From JBMORL01 sp049322335 (GTDB lineage: Bacteria > Bacteroidota > Bacteroidia > Flavobacteriales_D > UBA2798), in assembly GCA_049322335.1 (NCBI GenBank), contig JBMORL010000068.1, forward strand, positions 1 to 13,711: a DNA stretch of 13,711 bases, written 5' to 3'. The notes under the pieces were generated by a model, which was not told where the DNA came from, made no database searches, and worked only from the letters and a program-made list of their open reading frames with translations. The stretch's first letter is position 1. Every line of letters begins with the position of its first letter. Shown piece after piece: positions 1-7,222 of the stretch. A program made the translations under genes and the position numbers.

Positions 1-128
1 CACAGATCGGTTTTATTGCCCTCAACAAGTATGGCGAATACGGAGCTTTCTGTTTACAAAAAGGGTTTAATTATGCCGTTCATACCAGCGAAAAAAATGT
101 GCTGGTGGACGGGGAGCATCTTCTCTAG
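1..128 (+). CDS. Glycosylasparaginase (N4-GlcNAc-asparaginase), C-terminal fragment
   Basis: The window opens inside a gene. Frame 3 reads 41 residues (…GFIALNKYGEYGAFCLQ…, then GFNYAVHT) to a TAG at 126-128. The pattern G-F-I-A-L-N-K-x-G-E-Y-G-A followed by G-F-x-Y-A-V is what I recall at the C-terminal end of Bacteroidota glycosylasparaginases, Ntn hydrolases that split the GlcNAc-Asn bond left after N-glycan trimming. The catalytic Thr and the autoprocessing site lie upstream, outside the window, so the assignment rests on the tail alone. Context supports it: the next genes are a beta-mannosidase and a GH92 alpha-mannosidase, which act on the same class of glycan. It converges on the minus-strand mannosidase. 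A related isoaspartyl peptidase/asparaginase is the main alternative. Confidence 0.6.
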   Translation, partial: QIGFIALNKYGEYGAFCLQKGFNYAVHTSEKNVLVDGEHLL

Positions 129-190
129 AGTCACGGATTTCACTGATTATACAGATTTCTAAAGGCATTTAATCCGTGAAATCCGTGGCT
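129..190. repeat. Inverted repeat between convergent genes (CACGGATTTCAC family)
   Basis: The left arm AGTCACGGATTTCAC (129-143) pairs with the right arm GTGAAATCCGTGGCT (176-190) at 14 of 15 positions around a 32-nt loop. The right arm also contains a short direct repeat, AATCCGTG/AAATCCGTG. The structure starts directly after the glycosylasparaginase stop and overlaps the mannosidase stop codon by 2 nt. This fits a bidirectional terminator, a dispersed intergenic repeat, or both. There is no clear T-tract on either side. Confidence 0.6.
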
Positions 191-2699
191 AGGGATTGTA
201 TTTCTTTAAAAGCGAATGATACTTTAGTAAATCGTTATATGTTTCAAAAATATAAAGGAAATTAAATTTTTCATCAGAACGAATATTGAAATCCCCTGTT
301 TTTTCTTTTCCTGGAAATTGTAAGTTTTTAGGTTTTTCCAGGGGAAGGTAATTATGATCGAATATAACAAAATTGTTTTTTTCTCCGGGAATCCATAATT
401 CTGCAATTATTATTTTCTTTCCCCGATCTTCCCTTCGTACAAATTTATCAGTGGGTTGGGAATAAATAATTTGTGAAGTATCGGCTGAAATAGTTGTTAC
501 AATGGTTGTATCAGAAACCCATTTTCCTGACAGATCGAGAATTTTTATAGACATTCGAATATGTTTTTTTTCAGGAGAATCTGAAATGACGTAAATATTT
601 ATTTTACCCTTTTCCTCCACCGGTGAAATGATCATTTCTTTATAAGCATCCACTACCACCTCATGTGCAATTTTATTTTCTCCGTCATAGTCAACCGTAC
701 TCCATGAAACGCCCGGCCAGGCATCGTTGAGTTGCCAGTACATGGTTCCCATACAATAGGGTTTTGCCCTGCGGTGTGCTTCAATGGCCATTTTGTAAGC
801 TTCCGCCTGCATCATTTGGGTGAGAATTAAAAATGATTCAAAATCTTTTGGTTCACCGTAATAATCATTTACATATTTCCACAACAATAGCAAACCTTTA
901 TAACTTCTCATCCGGTAAGTAAACTCTGGTGAATTAATATTGTATCCGTTAAGATTTATTGTGTCCGTACGGTTACTGTTATCAGAAATAAAATATTTTT
1001 TAATGGTTTCTATATTCGGGAAAGACGGAAATCCGTATTCACTTACAAATCGTGGAATTTGTGTTTTAAATGAATCGATCGGATATTCTCCGTGCCAAAC
1101 GCCCCAGTAATGGCAATCTCCTTTGGTAAAATCTTCCGGTTTTCCCCAGTTGCTAACGGGTGATGAACTTAAGTAGTTTACACCGTTTCCATATTTTTTT
1201 ACAGCATCAGGGAGAATGTCATTGAATATCCTGTTGTATCCTTCTTCCAGTTCTTTAATTTGTTCGGGTGTATAGTTATATTTTTTCTGCCACCCCCAGT
1301 TTTTCCAGGCCACTTCTATTTCATTATTTCCACACCACAATGCTATGCAGGGATGTCGGCTCAACCGCTTTACCTGGAATTCAGCTTCTTCTTTTACATT
1401 ATTTAAAAATGCAGTATCAGAAGGATACATCGTATTGGCAAACATAAAATCCTGCCAAACCATAATGCCATTGATGTCACATTGAGTATAAAATTCATCA
1501 TTTAAATATTCACCGCCTCCCCAGATTCTGATCATGTTCATGTTTTTCAGATAATCACGTTCGTTCAGAATAAAATTCAAAAGCTGGTCACTGGATGAAT
1601 TGTAGGGATGAATTTGAGGAACCATGTTTGCTCCTTTTACAAATATTTTTCTGTTATTCACTTTGAAATAAAAACTCTCTCCCCGGCTATCTTTTTCTCT
1701 TATTAATGTAATATTTTTTATTCCTGTTGTAATTTCTTTATACTCTTTTTGGTTTAGCGTGGAAAATTCAAAACCAATTTGATACAAGACAGGTAATTTA
1801 TCTTCTTCTGCATTTAAGTGCTGGTATAGCCCGTTTGGCCACCAGAGTTTTGGATTTTTGATTATTATTGGTAAAGCAATAAGATGTTTGCCTTTGTGAA
1901 GTTTTTTGATGGTTTCTGTTTCCGGACTTTCATAACCATAACGGATATTCAGTTCAATATCTTTGCTTGTTTCCATTTCAAAATAAGCAGTAAGAAATGC
2001 CCGGGTTTCTGTCAACGAATCCTGCTTTATATATTGATCATAAATTATAAAATCGTTCCATCCGATAATACAGATTTGTTGAGCCAGCTCTGGTAATAAT
2101 ACACGTGGTGAAAAATCCCAGCCATATTCAATGGCAGGATTCCTGGTGTATTGATATGTTTTTTCAATATCGCTGTCGGAGGGATATTGAACAGGATCAT
2201 TTATGTAAAGTTCTTTTGCTTTTTCTACCTGAGAAATTAATTTTATTTTCAGTGTATTTTCTCTTTTCTCCCTGAATAAATGAGTAATGTGATAAAAGAA
2301 AGTTTTAAAATTATTATCGCATTCTCCGATTAATTTACCATTAAAATAAATAAGGGAATAAGGCTCCGGGTTTTCCAAATAAAGCGTGTAGTTTTCAAAT
2401 ATTTCCTGGTATTTTTCTTTTTGAAAATGATATTCATAAGCCGGGTATTTCTTTTCGATCACTTTAAAAAATTCAATATTTTCCCATAAAAACAAATAAT
2501 CGGGGGCAACAGAATCAATAAAATTTAATGGTAATGAATTTACATAAGCAAGAGGAAATTTTCCTTTGATTCCCGGAACGGAATATTTCCAGTTAATATC
2601 CAGGTTATAATACTCTGTTCGTTGTTGTTTGTTTTGGGCAACAGCGATGCCGGACACACAAATAAAAAAAATAAAAAATAGTTTATTAATGCGGCTCAT
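189..2699 (-). CDS. Secreted GH2-family beta-mannosidase
   Basis: This 836-aa exo-enzyme is predicted to remove beta-1,4-linked mannose from the non-reducing end, for example the core Man-beta-GlcNAc of N-glycans, in the periplasm. A signal peptide covers residues 1-21 (SGIAVA|Q). The order fits GH2 mannosidases: a divergent N-terminal jelly-roll domain (about 30-180, with YFNGKLIGE at 118-126), the YGWDFSPR motif (192-199), WWPNG (286-290), and a TIM barrel with WGGGEY (393-398). The likely acid/base is Glu460 in WCGNNE, and the likely nucleophile is Glu554 in VSEYG. The substrate-pocket stretch MYWQLNDAWPGVSW is at 653-666, followed by beta-sandwich domains. Length is typical. It lies 8 bp downstream of cutC on the same strand, so the two are probably cotranscribed. 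By eye it is more A+T-rich than the GH92 gene. The family call is firm; the exact substrate is inferred from neighbours. Confidence 0.88.
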   Translation of the reverse strand: MSRINKLFFIFFICVSGIAVAQNKQQRTEYYNLDINWKYSVPGIKGKFPLAYVNSLPLNFIDSVAPDYLFLWENIEFFKVIEKKYPAYEYHFQKEKYQEIFENYTLYLENPEPYSLIYFNGKLIGECDNNFKTFFYHITHLFREKRENTLKIKLISQVEKAKELYINDPVQYPSDSDIEKTYQYTRNPAIEYGWDFSPRVLLPELAQQICIIGWNDFIIYDQYIKQDSLTETRAFLTAYFEMETSKDIELNIRYGYESPETETIKKLHKGKHLIALPIIIKNPKLWWPNGLYQHLNAEEDKLPVLYQIGFEFSTLNQKEYKEITTGIKNITLIREKDSRGESFYFKVNNRKIFVKGANMVPQIHPYNSSSDQLLNFILNERDYLKNMNMIRIWGGGEYLNDEFYTQCDINGIMVWQDFMFANTMYPSDTAFLNNVKEEAEFQVKRLSRHPCIALWCGNNEIEVAWKNWGWQKKYNYTPEQIKELEEGYNRIFNDILPDAVKKYGNGVNYLSSSPVSNWGKPEDFTKGDCHYWGVWHGEYPIDSFKTQIPRFVSEYGFPSFPNIETIKKYFISDNSNRTDTINLNGYNINSPEFTYRMRSYKGLLLLWKYVNDYYGEPKDFESFLILTQMMQAEAYKMAIEAHRRAKPYCMGTMYWQLNDAWPGVSWSTVDYDGENKIAHEVVVDAYKEMIISPVEEKGKINIYVISDSPEKKHIRMSIKILDLSGKWVSDTTIVTTISADTSQIIYSQPTDKFVRREDRGKKIIIAELWIPGEKNNFVIFDHNYLPLEKPKNLQFPGKEKTGDFNIRSDEKFNFLYIFETYNDLLKYHSLLKKYNP

Positions 2700-2707
2700 T
2701 TTTTTAT

Positions 2708-3379
2708 TTATGCGGATACGATTTTGATTAGTTTTCTTATTTCCCCCTCATCACAAACCTCACCGCTAATTACCCCCGAACTATGCACCTCACTCATCCC
2801 GCATTCCAGCAGTTGGCCCACATTTTCAGATCTTACTCCGCCACCGGCAAGAATAATAATCCTTCCTTTTGCCTGTTCGTTCAGTTTTTTCAACTGCTTT
2901 TTTCCTTCTACAGCAGTTTTCGCTTTTCCGGATGTCAGCACACGCTCAATTCCCAATTCCATCAATTGCTCCAATCCTTTTTGCTGGTCGTTTATTTTAT
3001 CGAAAGCCCGGTGAAAGGTAACCTGCAAGGGGCGAGATAACTCCACCAATATTTTTGTTCTTTCAACATCTATCTCGTTTTTTTCATTCAGCAAACCAAA
3101 AACCACTCCCTCAAATCCCAGTTCCTTAACCTGTACGATCTCCTTTTCCATCTGTTCAAATTCATCCCCGCTATATACAAAATTCCCCCCGCGGGGACGG
3201 ATCATTACAAATACCGGTTGCCCGGCTGAAGATTTTATTTTTTTCAATTCTTCCAATGATGGAGTGAGCCCTCCTGCCTTGTAGTCTCTGCAAAATTCTA
3301 TCCTTCCGGTCCCTGCTGCAGCAGCTTTTTTGGCCGATTCATACGAAAAACACGCTATCTCCAGAATACGCTGTTTCAC
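2708..3379 (-). CDS. cutC: CutC family TIM-barrel protein
   Basis: With a GTG start at 3379 this encodes 223 aa beginning M-K-Q-R-I-L-E-I-A-C-F, where CutC proteins normally start. Family motifs appear in order: RIEFCRDYKAGGLTPS near the N-terminus, then MIRPRGGNF, VTFHRAFD, RVLTSGKA, ILAGGGV and SEVHSSG. An ATG lies 26 codons further upstream (3457), but it would overlap the start of the divergent GH92 gene and adds a basic segment with no family match, so I prefer GTG. A second in-frame GTG is two codons upstream at 3385. CutC was named for copper homeostasis in E. coli, but that role is disputed and no reaction is established. Here it leads a two-gene unit with a beta-mannosidase in a glycan-degradation block, so a sugar-related role is a reasonable inference. 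There is no signal peptide, so it is probably cytoplasmic. Confidence 0.88.
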   Translation of the reverse strand: MKQRILEIACFSYESAKKAAAAGTGRIEFCRDYKAGGLTPSLEELKKIKSSAGQPVFVMIRPRGGNFVYSGDEFEQMEKEIVQVKELGFEGVVFGLLNEKNEIDVERTKILVELSRPLQVTFHRAFDKINDQQKGLEQLMELGIERVLTSGKAKTAVEGKKQLKKLNEQAKGRIIILAGGGVRSENVGQLLECGMSEVHSSGVISGEVCDEGEIRKLIKIVSA

Positions 3380-3391
3380 TGCCACTTTTTC

Positions 3392-3422
3392 TTTTGCGCT
3401 TTTCAAACTTTTAGTAAATTTA
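3392..3422 (+). promoter_or_regulatory. Candidate promoter for the GH92 gene
   Basis: TTTTG (3392-3396) is followed after 18 nt by TAAATTTA (3415-3422). This matches the Bacteroidota TTG-N19-TAnnTTTG pattern except for the last base. It would start transcription near 3429, giving a leader of about 17 nt before ATG 3446. The -7 box lies inside a palindrome, so this is suggestive only. Confidence 0.35.
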
Positions 3423-3424
3423 CT
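3413..3424. promoter_or_regulatory. 12-bp perfect palindrome in the cutC/GH92 divergent spacer
   Basis: AGTAAATTTACT is its own reverse complement. It sits between the divergent cutC and GH92 starts and overlaps the candidate GH92 -7 box. A second AATTTAC half-like copy follows at 3426-3432. The position suits an operator for a dimeric regulator controlling both transcription units, but no regulator gene is visible. AT-rich chance palindromes are common. Confidence 0.3.
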
Positions 3425-3445
3425 CAATTTACAAAAGCGGTTTAG

Positions 3446-6430
3446 ATGAAAGCACAAAAATTAGGATGGGTCATCTGCGGAATGATGGCTTTTTCTGCCC
3501 ATGCCCAGGTATTGAAAAATCCATTGAATAAAACCGATAAGCCGGATGTACTGGATTCTATTGTAAAACCCGATTATACGCAGTATGTTAATCCAATGGT
3601 GGGTACTGGCGGGCATGGCCACACTTTTCCCGGTGCCACGCTTCCATTCGGAATGGTGCAGCTTTCTCCCGATACACGCATTGATAACAGCTGGGACGGA
3701 TGCAGCGGATATCATTATTCGGATAATACCATCTACGGTTTTTCTCACACACACCTAAGCGGAACCGGTTGCAGCGACTACGGAGATATTATGATCATGC
3801 CAATGGGCGGAGATCCCAATTCAGATAAAAAAGTGTATTCTTCAAAATTTTCCCACATCAATGAAAAATCTTCACCGGGATATTATTCTGTTTTACTGGA
3901 TGATGATAAAATAAAAGTGGAACTCACTTCCACCAGGAGAGTGGGATTACATAAATATACTGCTACCAAAGGAGGAAAAGTAAGTCTCATCATGGACCAC
4001 ACTCACCGCGATGAATTGATCGAATCTACCATAAAAATTATTTCTACTACGCGTATAGAAGGAATGCGCAGAAGTAAGGCATGGGCACAAAACCAGGTGG
4101 TATATTACGTGATCGATTTTTCTGAACAGTTTGATAAGTATTCCATCAAAGATCACCAGGGAAAACCGGAAGCGGTAGGAGCTTTTACTTTTAAAATGTC
4201 TGCCGGAAAATCATTGTATGTTAAAGTAGCCATCTCTTTTACCAGTATCGAAGGCGCGCGAAAAAACCTGGAAGCAGAAATGCCGTTTTGGGATTTTGAA
4301 AAAGTAAAAAATGATGCGCGTGAAGCGTGGAATAAAGAATTGAGCAAAATAGAAGTTTCCAACGAAGAACCGGAAAAAACAAAAACATTTTACACGGCAC
4401 TTTATCATTGTATGATTCATCCTTCCGTGGCATCGGATGTAGATGGAACCTATCTTGGCCGCGATTTCAAAGAACATAAAGCTGATGGATTTGAGTATTA
4501 TACTGTTTTTTCATTGTGGGATACTTATCGTGCCCTGCATCCGTTGTTCACCATCATTGACAAAAAACGCACACTTGATTTTATCAAAACATTTCTGGCT
4601 CAATATAAAGACGGGGGAAGACTACCGGTGTGGGAACTCGCTTCCAATGAAACGGATTGCATGATCGGTTATCACTCGGTAAGTGTAATGGCTGATGCGT
4701 ATGTAAAAGGTATCCGCGATTTTGATGCAGAGCTCGCACTGGAAGCCATGCAAAAAAGCGCCAACGAATTTTACCGCGGATTGCCTGCATTTAACCGCCA
4801 GGGATTTTTGGAAATAGATGACGAAAACGAATCAGTTTCAAAAACGCTGGAGTATGCCTATGATGACTGGTGCATTGCCCGCATGGCCGACCTGATGAAT
4901 AAACCTGAAGTATATAACGAATACTACAAACGCGCCAAAGGATGGATGAACTTATATAATCCCGAAAATGGATTTATTCAGCCGAGAACTAACGGTGGAT
5001 GGATTGCCGGTTTTGATCCGTTTGAAGTAAATAATCATTATACCGAAGCCAACGGATGGCAATATAATTTTCATATGCCTCAGGATATTACTTCGATAAT
5101 GCGTTTGATGGGTGGCCGTGATAAATTTGTAGCCAAACTCGATGAATTATTCAGTGCTTCCACAAGAACCACAGGACGTGAACAAGCGGATATCACCGGG
5201 CTGATCGGGCAATATGCGCACGGTAACGAACCTTCGCATCACCTGGCTTATCTCTATGTGTTTGCCGAACAGCCGTGGAAAACACAGGAATTGCTGCACA
5301 GGATTAAAACAGAATTCTATAAAAATTCTCCTGCAGGATTAATTGGCAACGAAGACTGCGGACAAATGAGCGCCTGGTATGTTTTCAGTGCACTTGGCTT
5401 TTACCCTGTTTGTCCCGGAAGTGATGAATATGTGGTGGGTGCGCCTTCATTCGAAAAAACTATTATTCATCTTGAAAATGATACTACGTTCGAAGTGAAT
5501 GCGATCAATCTGTCAGACGAAAATCATTATATCCATTATGCCGAAACCTATGTGCTGAGCCACGAAGAAATTTCCCGCGGAGGAATATTCAGTTTCACAA
5601 TGGGAAAAACACCGGTAAAAAATATTGAACCGGTTCGGTTTGTCATGTTTCCTTCTTCCAATAGTTCGCAAACTCACGGTGGGGCTACCGGAACACTCAG
5701 GGCCCCGGTTATTAAAACAGCAGCAAAAACATTTAAAGATTCACTGGTGATTACACTTTCTACCCGGGAGGATGCCAAAACCATGTTTTACTACGATTAT
5801 TTTGAGTGCTATGATGATACCTGTATGGCAAAAATTAAAAATAAGGAACACGAATACAAAGGGCCCTTCACTATTTATGATTCCAAATACATTTACACAC
5901 GTTACGTTACTCCCAATGGAAAAAGCCCGATGGTGCGCGGATATTTTCACAAACTCCCCAACGACTGGAGTGTGAAGATCGTTAGTAAATACAGCAAACA
6001 ATACAGCGGTGACGGTGATAATACCATTATTGACGGATTACACGGTGACATCAACTGGAAAAAAGGAGGGTGGCAGGGCTACCAGGGCCAGGACGTGGAA
6101 GTGATCATCGATCTGCAGGATACTATGATGATTGCCGAATATGGAGCATCATTTTTACAGGATTCCCGCGCATGGATTATCTTACCCACTTCCGTTGAGT
6201 TCAGTATGTCGATGGACGGAAAAACGTTCACCGGAAACCAGATCGCTTATCCGGCTGTAGGTCCCAAAGATGAGAATGTGCAGATGGTAAAAATTACTTC
6301 ACAGGTAAAGAAAATAAACAATGCACGTTACATAAAAATAAAAGCCTATACTATTGGCAAACTTCCCGAATGGCACCAGGGAAAAGGCGGGGATGCCTAT
6401 ATTTTTATGGATGAAGTTTGGGTGGAGTAG
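3446..6430 (+). CDS. Secreted GH92 alpha-mannosidase with C-terminal discoidin-like domain
   Basis: This 994-aa enzyme is predicted to be an exo-acting, Ca2+-dependent, inverting alpha-mannosidase that trims mannose from high-mannose N-glycans or other mannosides. A signal peptide covers 1-20 (SAHA|Q). Family hallmarks are YVNPMVGTGGHGHTFPGA (47-64), GATLPFGMVQLSPDT (63-77), GFSHTHLSGTGCSDYGD (98-114), FSLWDTYRALHP (355-366) and WELASNETDCMIGYHS (396-411). HYTEANGWQY (531-540) carries the probable general acid Glu534. YAHGNEPSHH (590-599) and GNEDCGQMSAWY (634-645), with Asp637 a candidate base residue, follow. The catalytic part ends near 735. Residues about 750-840 resemble the beta-sandwich linker seen in hexosaminidase C-termini, and about 855-994 resembles an F5/8-type (discoidin) carbohydrate-binding domain (GGWQGYQGQDVEVIIDL at 874-890). 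It diverges from cutC. Linkage preference cannot be read with certainty; alpha-1,2 is the commonest annotation. Confidence 0.93.
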   Translation: MKAQKLGWVICGMMAFSAHAQVLKNPLNKTDKPDVLDSIVKPDYTQYVNPMVGTGGHGHTFPGATLPFGMVQLSPDTRIDNSWDGCSGYHYSDNTIYGFSHTHLSGTGCSDYGDIMIMPMGGDPNSDKKVYSSKFSHINEKSSPGYYSVLLDDDKIKVELTSTRRVGLHKYTATKGGKVSLIMDHTHRDELIESTIKIISTTRIEGMRRSKAWAQNQVVYYVIDFSEQFDKYSIKDHQGKPEAVGAFTFKMSAGKSLYVKVAISFTSIEGARKNLEAEMPFWDFEKVKNDAREAWNKELSKIEVSNEEPEKTKTFYTALYHCMIHPSVASDVDGTYLGRDFKEHKADGFEYYTVFSLWDTYRALHPLFTIIDKKRTLDFIKTFLAQYKDGGRLPVWELASNETDCMIGYHSVSVMADAYVKGIRDFDAELALEAMQKSANEFYRGLPAFNRQGFLEIDDENESVSKTLEYAYDDWCIARMADLMNKPEVYNEYYKRAKGWMNLYNPENGFIQPRTNGGWIAGFDPFEVNNHYTEANGWQYNFHMPQDITSIMRLMGGRDKFVAKLDELFSASTRTTGREQADITGLIGQYAHGNEPSHHLAYLYVFAEQPWKTQELLHRIKTEFYKNSPAGLIGNEDCGQMSAWYVFSALGFYPVCPGSDEYVVGAPSFEKTIIHLENDTTFEVNAINLSDENHYIHYAETYVLSHEEISRGGIFSFTMGKTPVKNIEPVRFVMFPSSNSSQTHGGATGTLRAPVIKTAAKTFKDSLVITLSTREDAKTMFYYDYFECYDDTCMAKIKNKEHEYKGPFTIYDSKYIYTRYVTPNGKSPMVRGYFHKLPNDWSVKIVSKYSKQYSGDGDNTIIDGLHGDINWKKGGWQGYQGQDVEVIIDLQDTMMIAEYGASFLQDSRAWIILPTSVEFSMSMDGKTFTGNQIAYPAVGPKDENVQMVKITSQVKKINNARYIKIKAYTIGKLPEWHQGKGGDAYIFMDEVWVE

Positions 6431-6497
6431 GGGGATTTAAAATTTGGAGATTTTGAAAGCGTGAAAGTTATTTAACCAGGTATTTTTATTTTATAAC

Positions 6498-6577
6498 TCT
6501 GCGAAAATCTGCGCTATTTGCGGGAAACTGTATTTCTGCATTTTTCCCGCAGATCACGCTGATTGGCGCAGATTTTT
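6498..6577. repeat. Periodic imperfect inverted repeat (CTGCG/CGCAG family) after GH92
   Basis: The left arm holds TGCG cores at steps of 10 and 9 nt (TCTGCGAAAATCTGCG, then TTGCGGG). The right arm holds CGCAGAT, CGCTGAT and CGCAGAT at steps of 9 and 10 nt. The arms are partly reverse-complementary: AAAATCTGCG pairs with CGCAGATTTT and TGCGGG with CCCGCA, with extra unpaired bases in the right arm. The rest of the 213-bp spacer (6431-6643) holds no gene I can support. The element may act as a terminator for GH92, or be a dispersed intergenic repeat. Confidence 0.55.
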
Positions 6578-6643
6578 GAATTTATTAAACAGTAAAATCC
6601 TTTTTGCTTTGAACCTATTCCCGATTCTTCTGTACAGATAGTA

Positions 6644-7072
6644 ATGAAAACGATCACATTTTTCCTTTTCTTACTGATCTCCGGGGGTTTATTGGCCCAG
6701 GATTTTAAGGTTACAGCCACTTCACAGGGCTGGGCGGGAGGCATTTGCTGCCGGCATGGAGTGAATTATTCGGTAACCGTAACGACCGGAAAGCTGGATA
6801 TTGATTCGGTAAACGTGATGAGTGTATGCATCGAAAATAAGCGATACATTACAAGTTCGCTCACAGTAATAAAATATAAAAACAGCTTTACAATTTCATT
6901 TGGTTATGCTGCAGATGACCATGTTTATGATGGCATTGACGATGAACATATCCCGAAAAAAGATAATGAAATTTCCTGTGATAAAAACCTGGTTATTTTT
7001 AAATTAAATGGCGAAATGTTTTCACTAAAGATTGAGAATGTAACCCAACTTCCTTACCTGGCGTACCCTTAA
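6644..7072 (+). CDS. Small secreted protein of unknown function with vicinal cysteines
   Basis: This encodes 142 aa with a clear signal peptide (residues 1-18, GGLLA|Q), so the mature protein of about 124 aa is exported. The mature N-terminus has a Trp-Ala-Gly-Gly-Ile-Cys-Cys-Arg-His-Gly segment (30-39) with adjacent Cys35 and Cys36; Cys62 and Cys112 are the only other mature cysteines. Alternating polar and hydrophobic stretches suggest a small beta-sandwich (inference). An acidic patch, DDHVYDGIDDEH at 91-102, could bind a cation. I do not recognise a named family; the W-A-G-G-x-C-C pattern resembles uncharacterised Bacteroidota proteins as I recall them. It stands alone between two structured spacers, with no tight operon partner. 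Coding status is supported by the signal peptide and codon-level coherence. Confidence 0.7.
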   Translation: MKTITFFLFLLISGGLLAQDFKVTATSQGWAGGICCRHGVNYSVTVTTGKLDIDSVNVMSVCIENKRYITSSLTVIKYKNSFTISFGYAADDHVYDGIDDEHIPKKDNEISCDKNLVIFKLNGEMFSLKIENVTQLPYLAYP

Positions 7073-7080
7073 AGGATTTT

Positions 7081-7145
7081 ATGTTTTACGTTCTATGTTT
7101 TAGGTTTAAGTATTAACTTAAAAATCAGAACCGGAAACATAGAAC
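7081..7145. repeat. Nested inverted repeat with 14-bp tandem duplication
   Basis: GTTCTATGTTT (7090-7100) pairs perfectly with AAACATAGAAC (7135-7145). Nested inside, TTTAAGT (7105-7111) pairs with ACTTAAA (7116-7122) around an ATTA loop. The left side is also a tandem pair, ATGTTTTACGTTCT / ATGTTTTAGGTTTA (7081-7108, 11 of 14 identical). It lies 8 bp after the stop of the preceding gene, so terminator function is plausible. The remainder of the 150-bp spacer to 7222 shows no gene. Confidence 0.6.
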
Positions 7146-7222
7146 TTTAAATCAGGAGCAAAAAACTGAACTTTTTCCTTCTTCACCTGTACAGCTCCCC
7201 GAAACCAATAAAAATAAATAAC

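Noticed and set aside
3380..3457. 26-codon N-terminal extension of CutC to the upstream ATG
   Set aside because: The extension matches nothing in the family, overlaps the divergent GH92 start and would leave little room for the GH92 promoter. GTG at 3379 gives the usual family N-terminus.
5741..6001. Short ORFs antisense to or out of frame within GH92, GH2, waaA and hldD
   Set aside because: They lack recognisable domains or credible signal peptides and are fully explained as shadows of confidently identified coding frames.
6600..6643. Promoter for the small secreted gene (CTTTG at 6607-6611 and TACAGATA at 6633-6640)
   Set aside because: The -7 candidate matches TAnnTTTG only at TA, so support is too weak to list.
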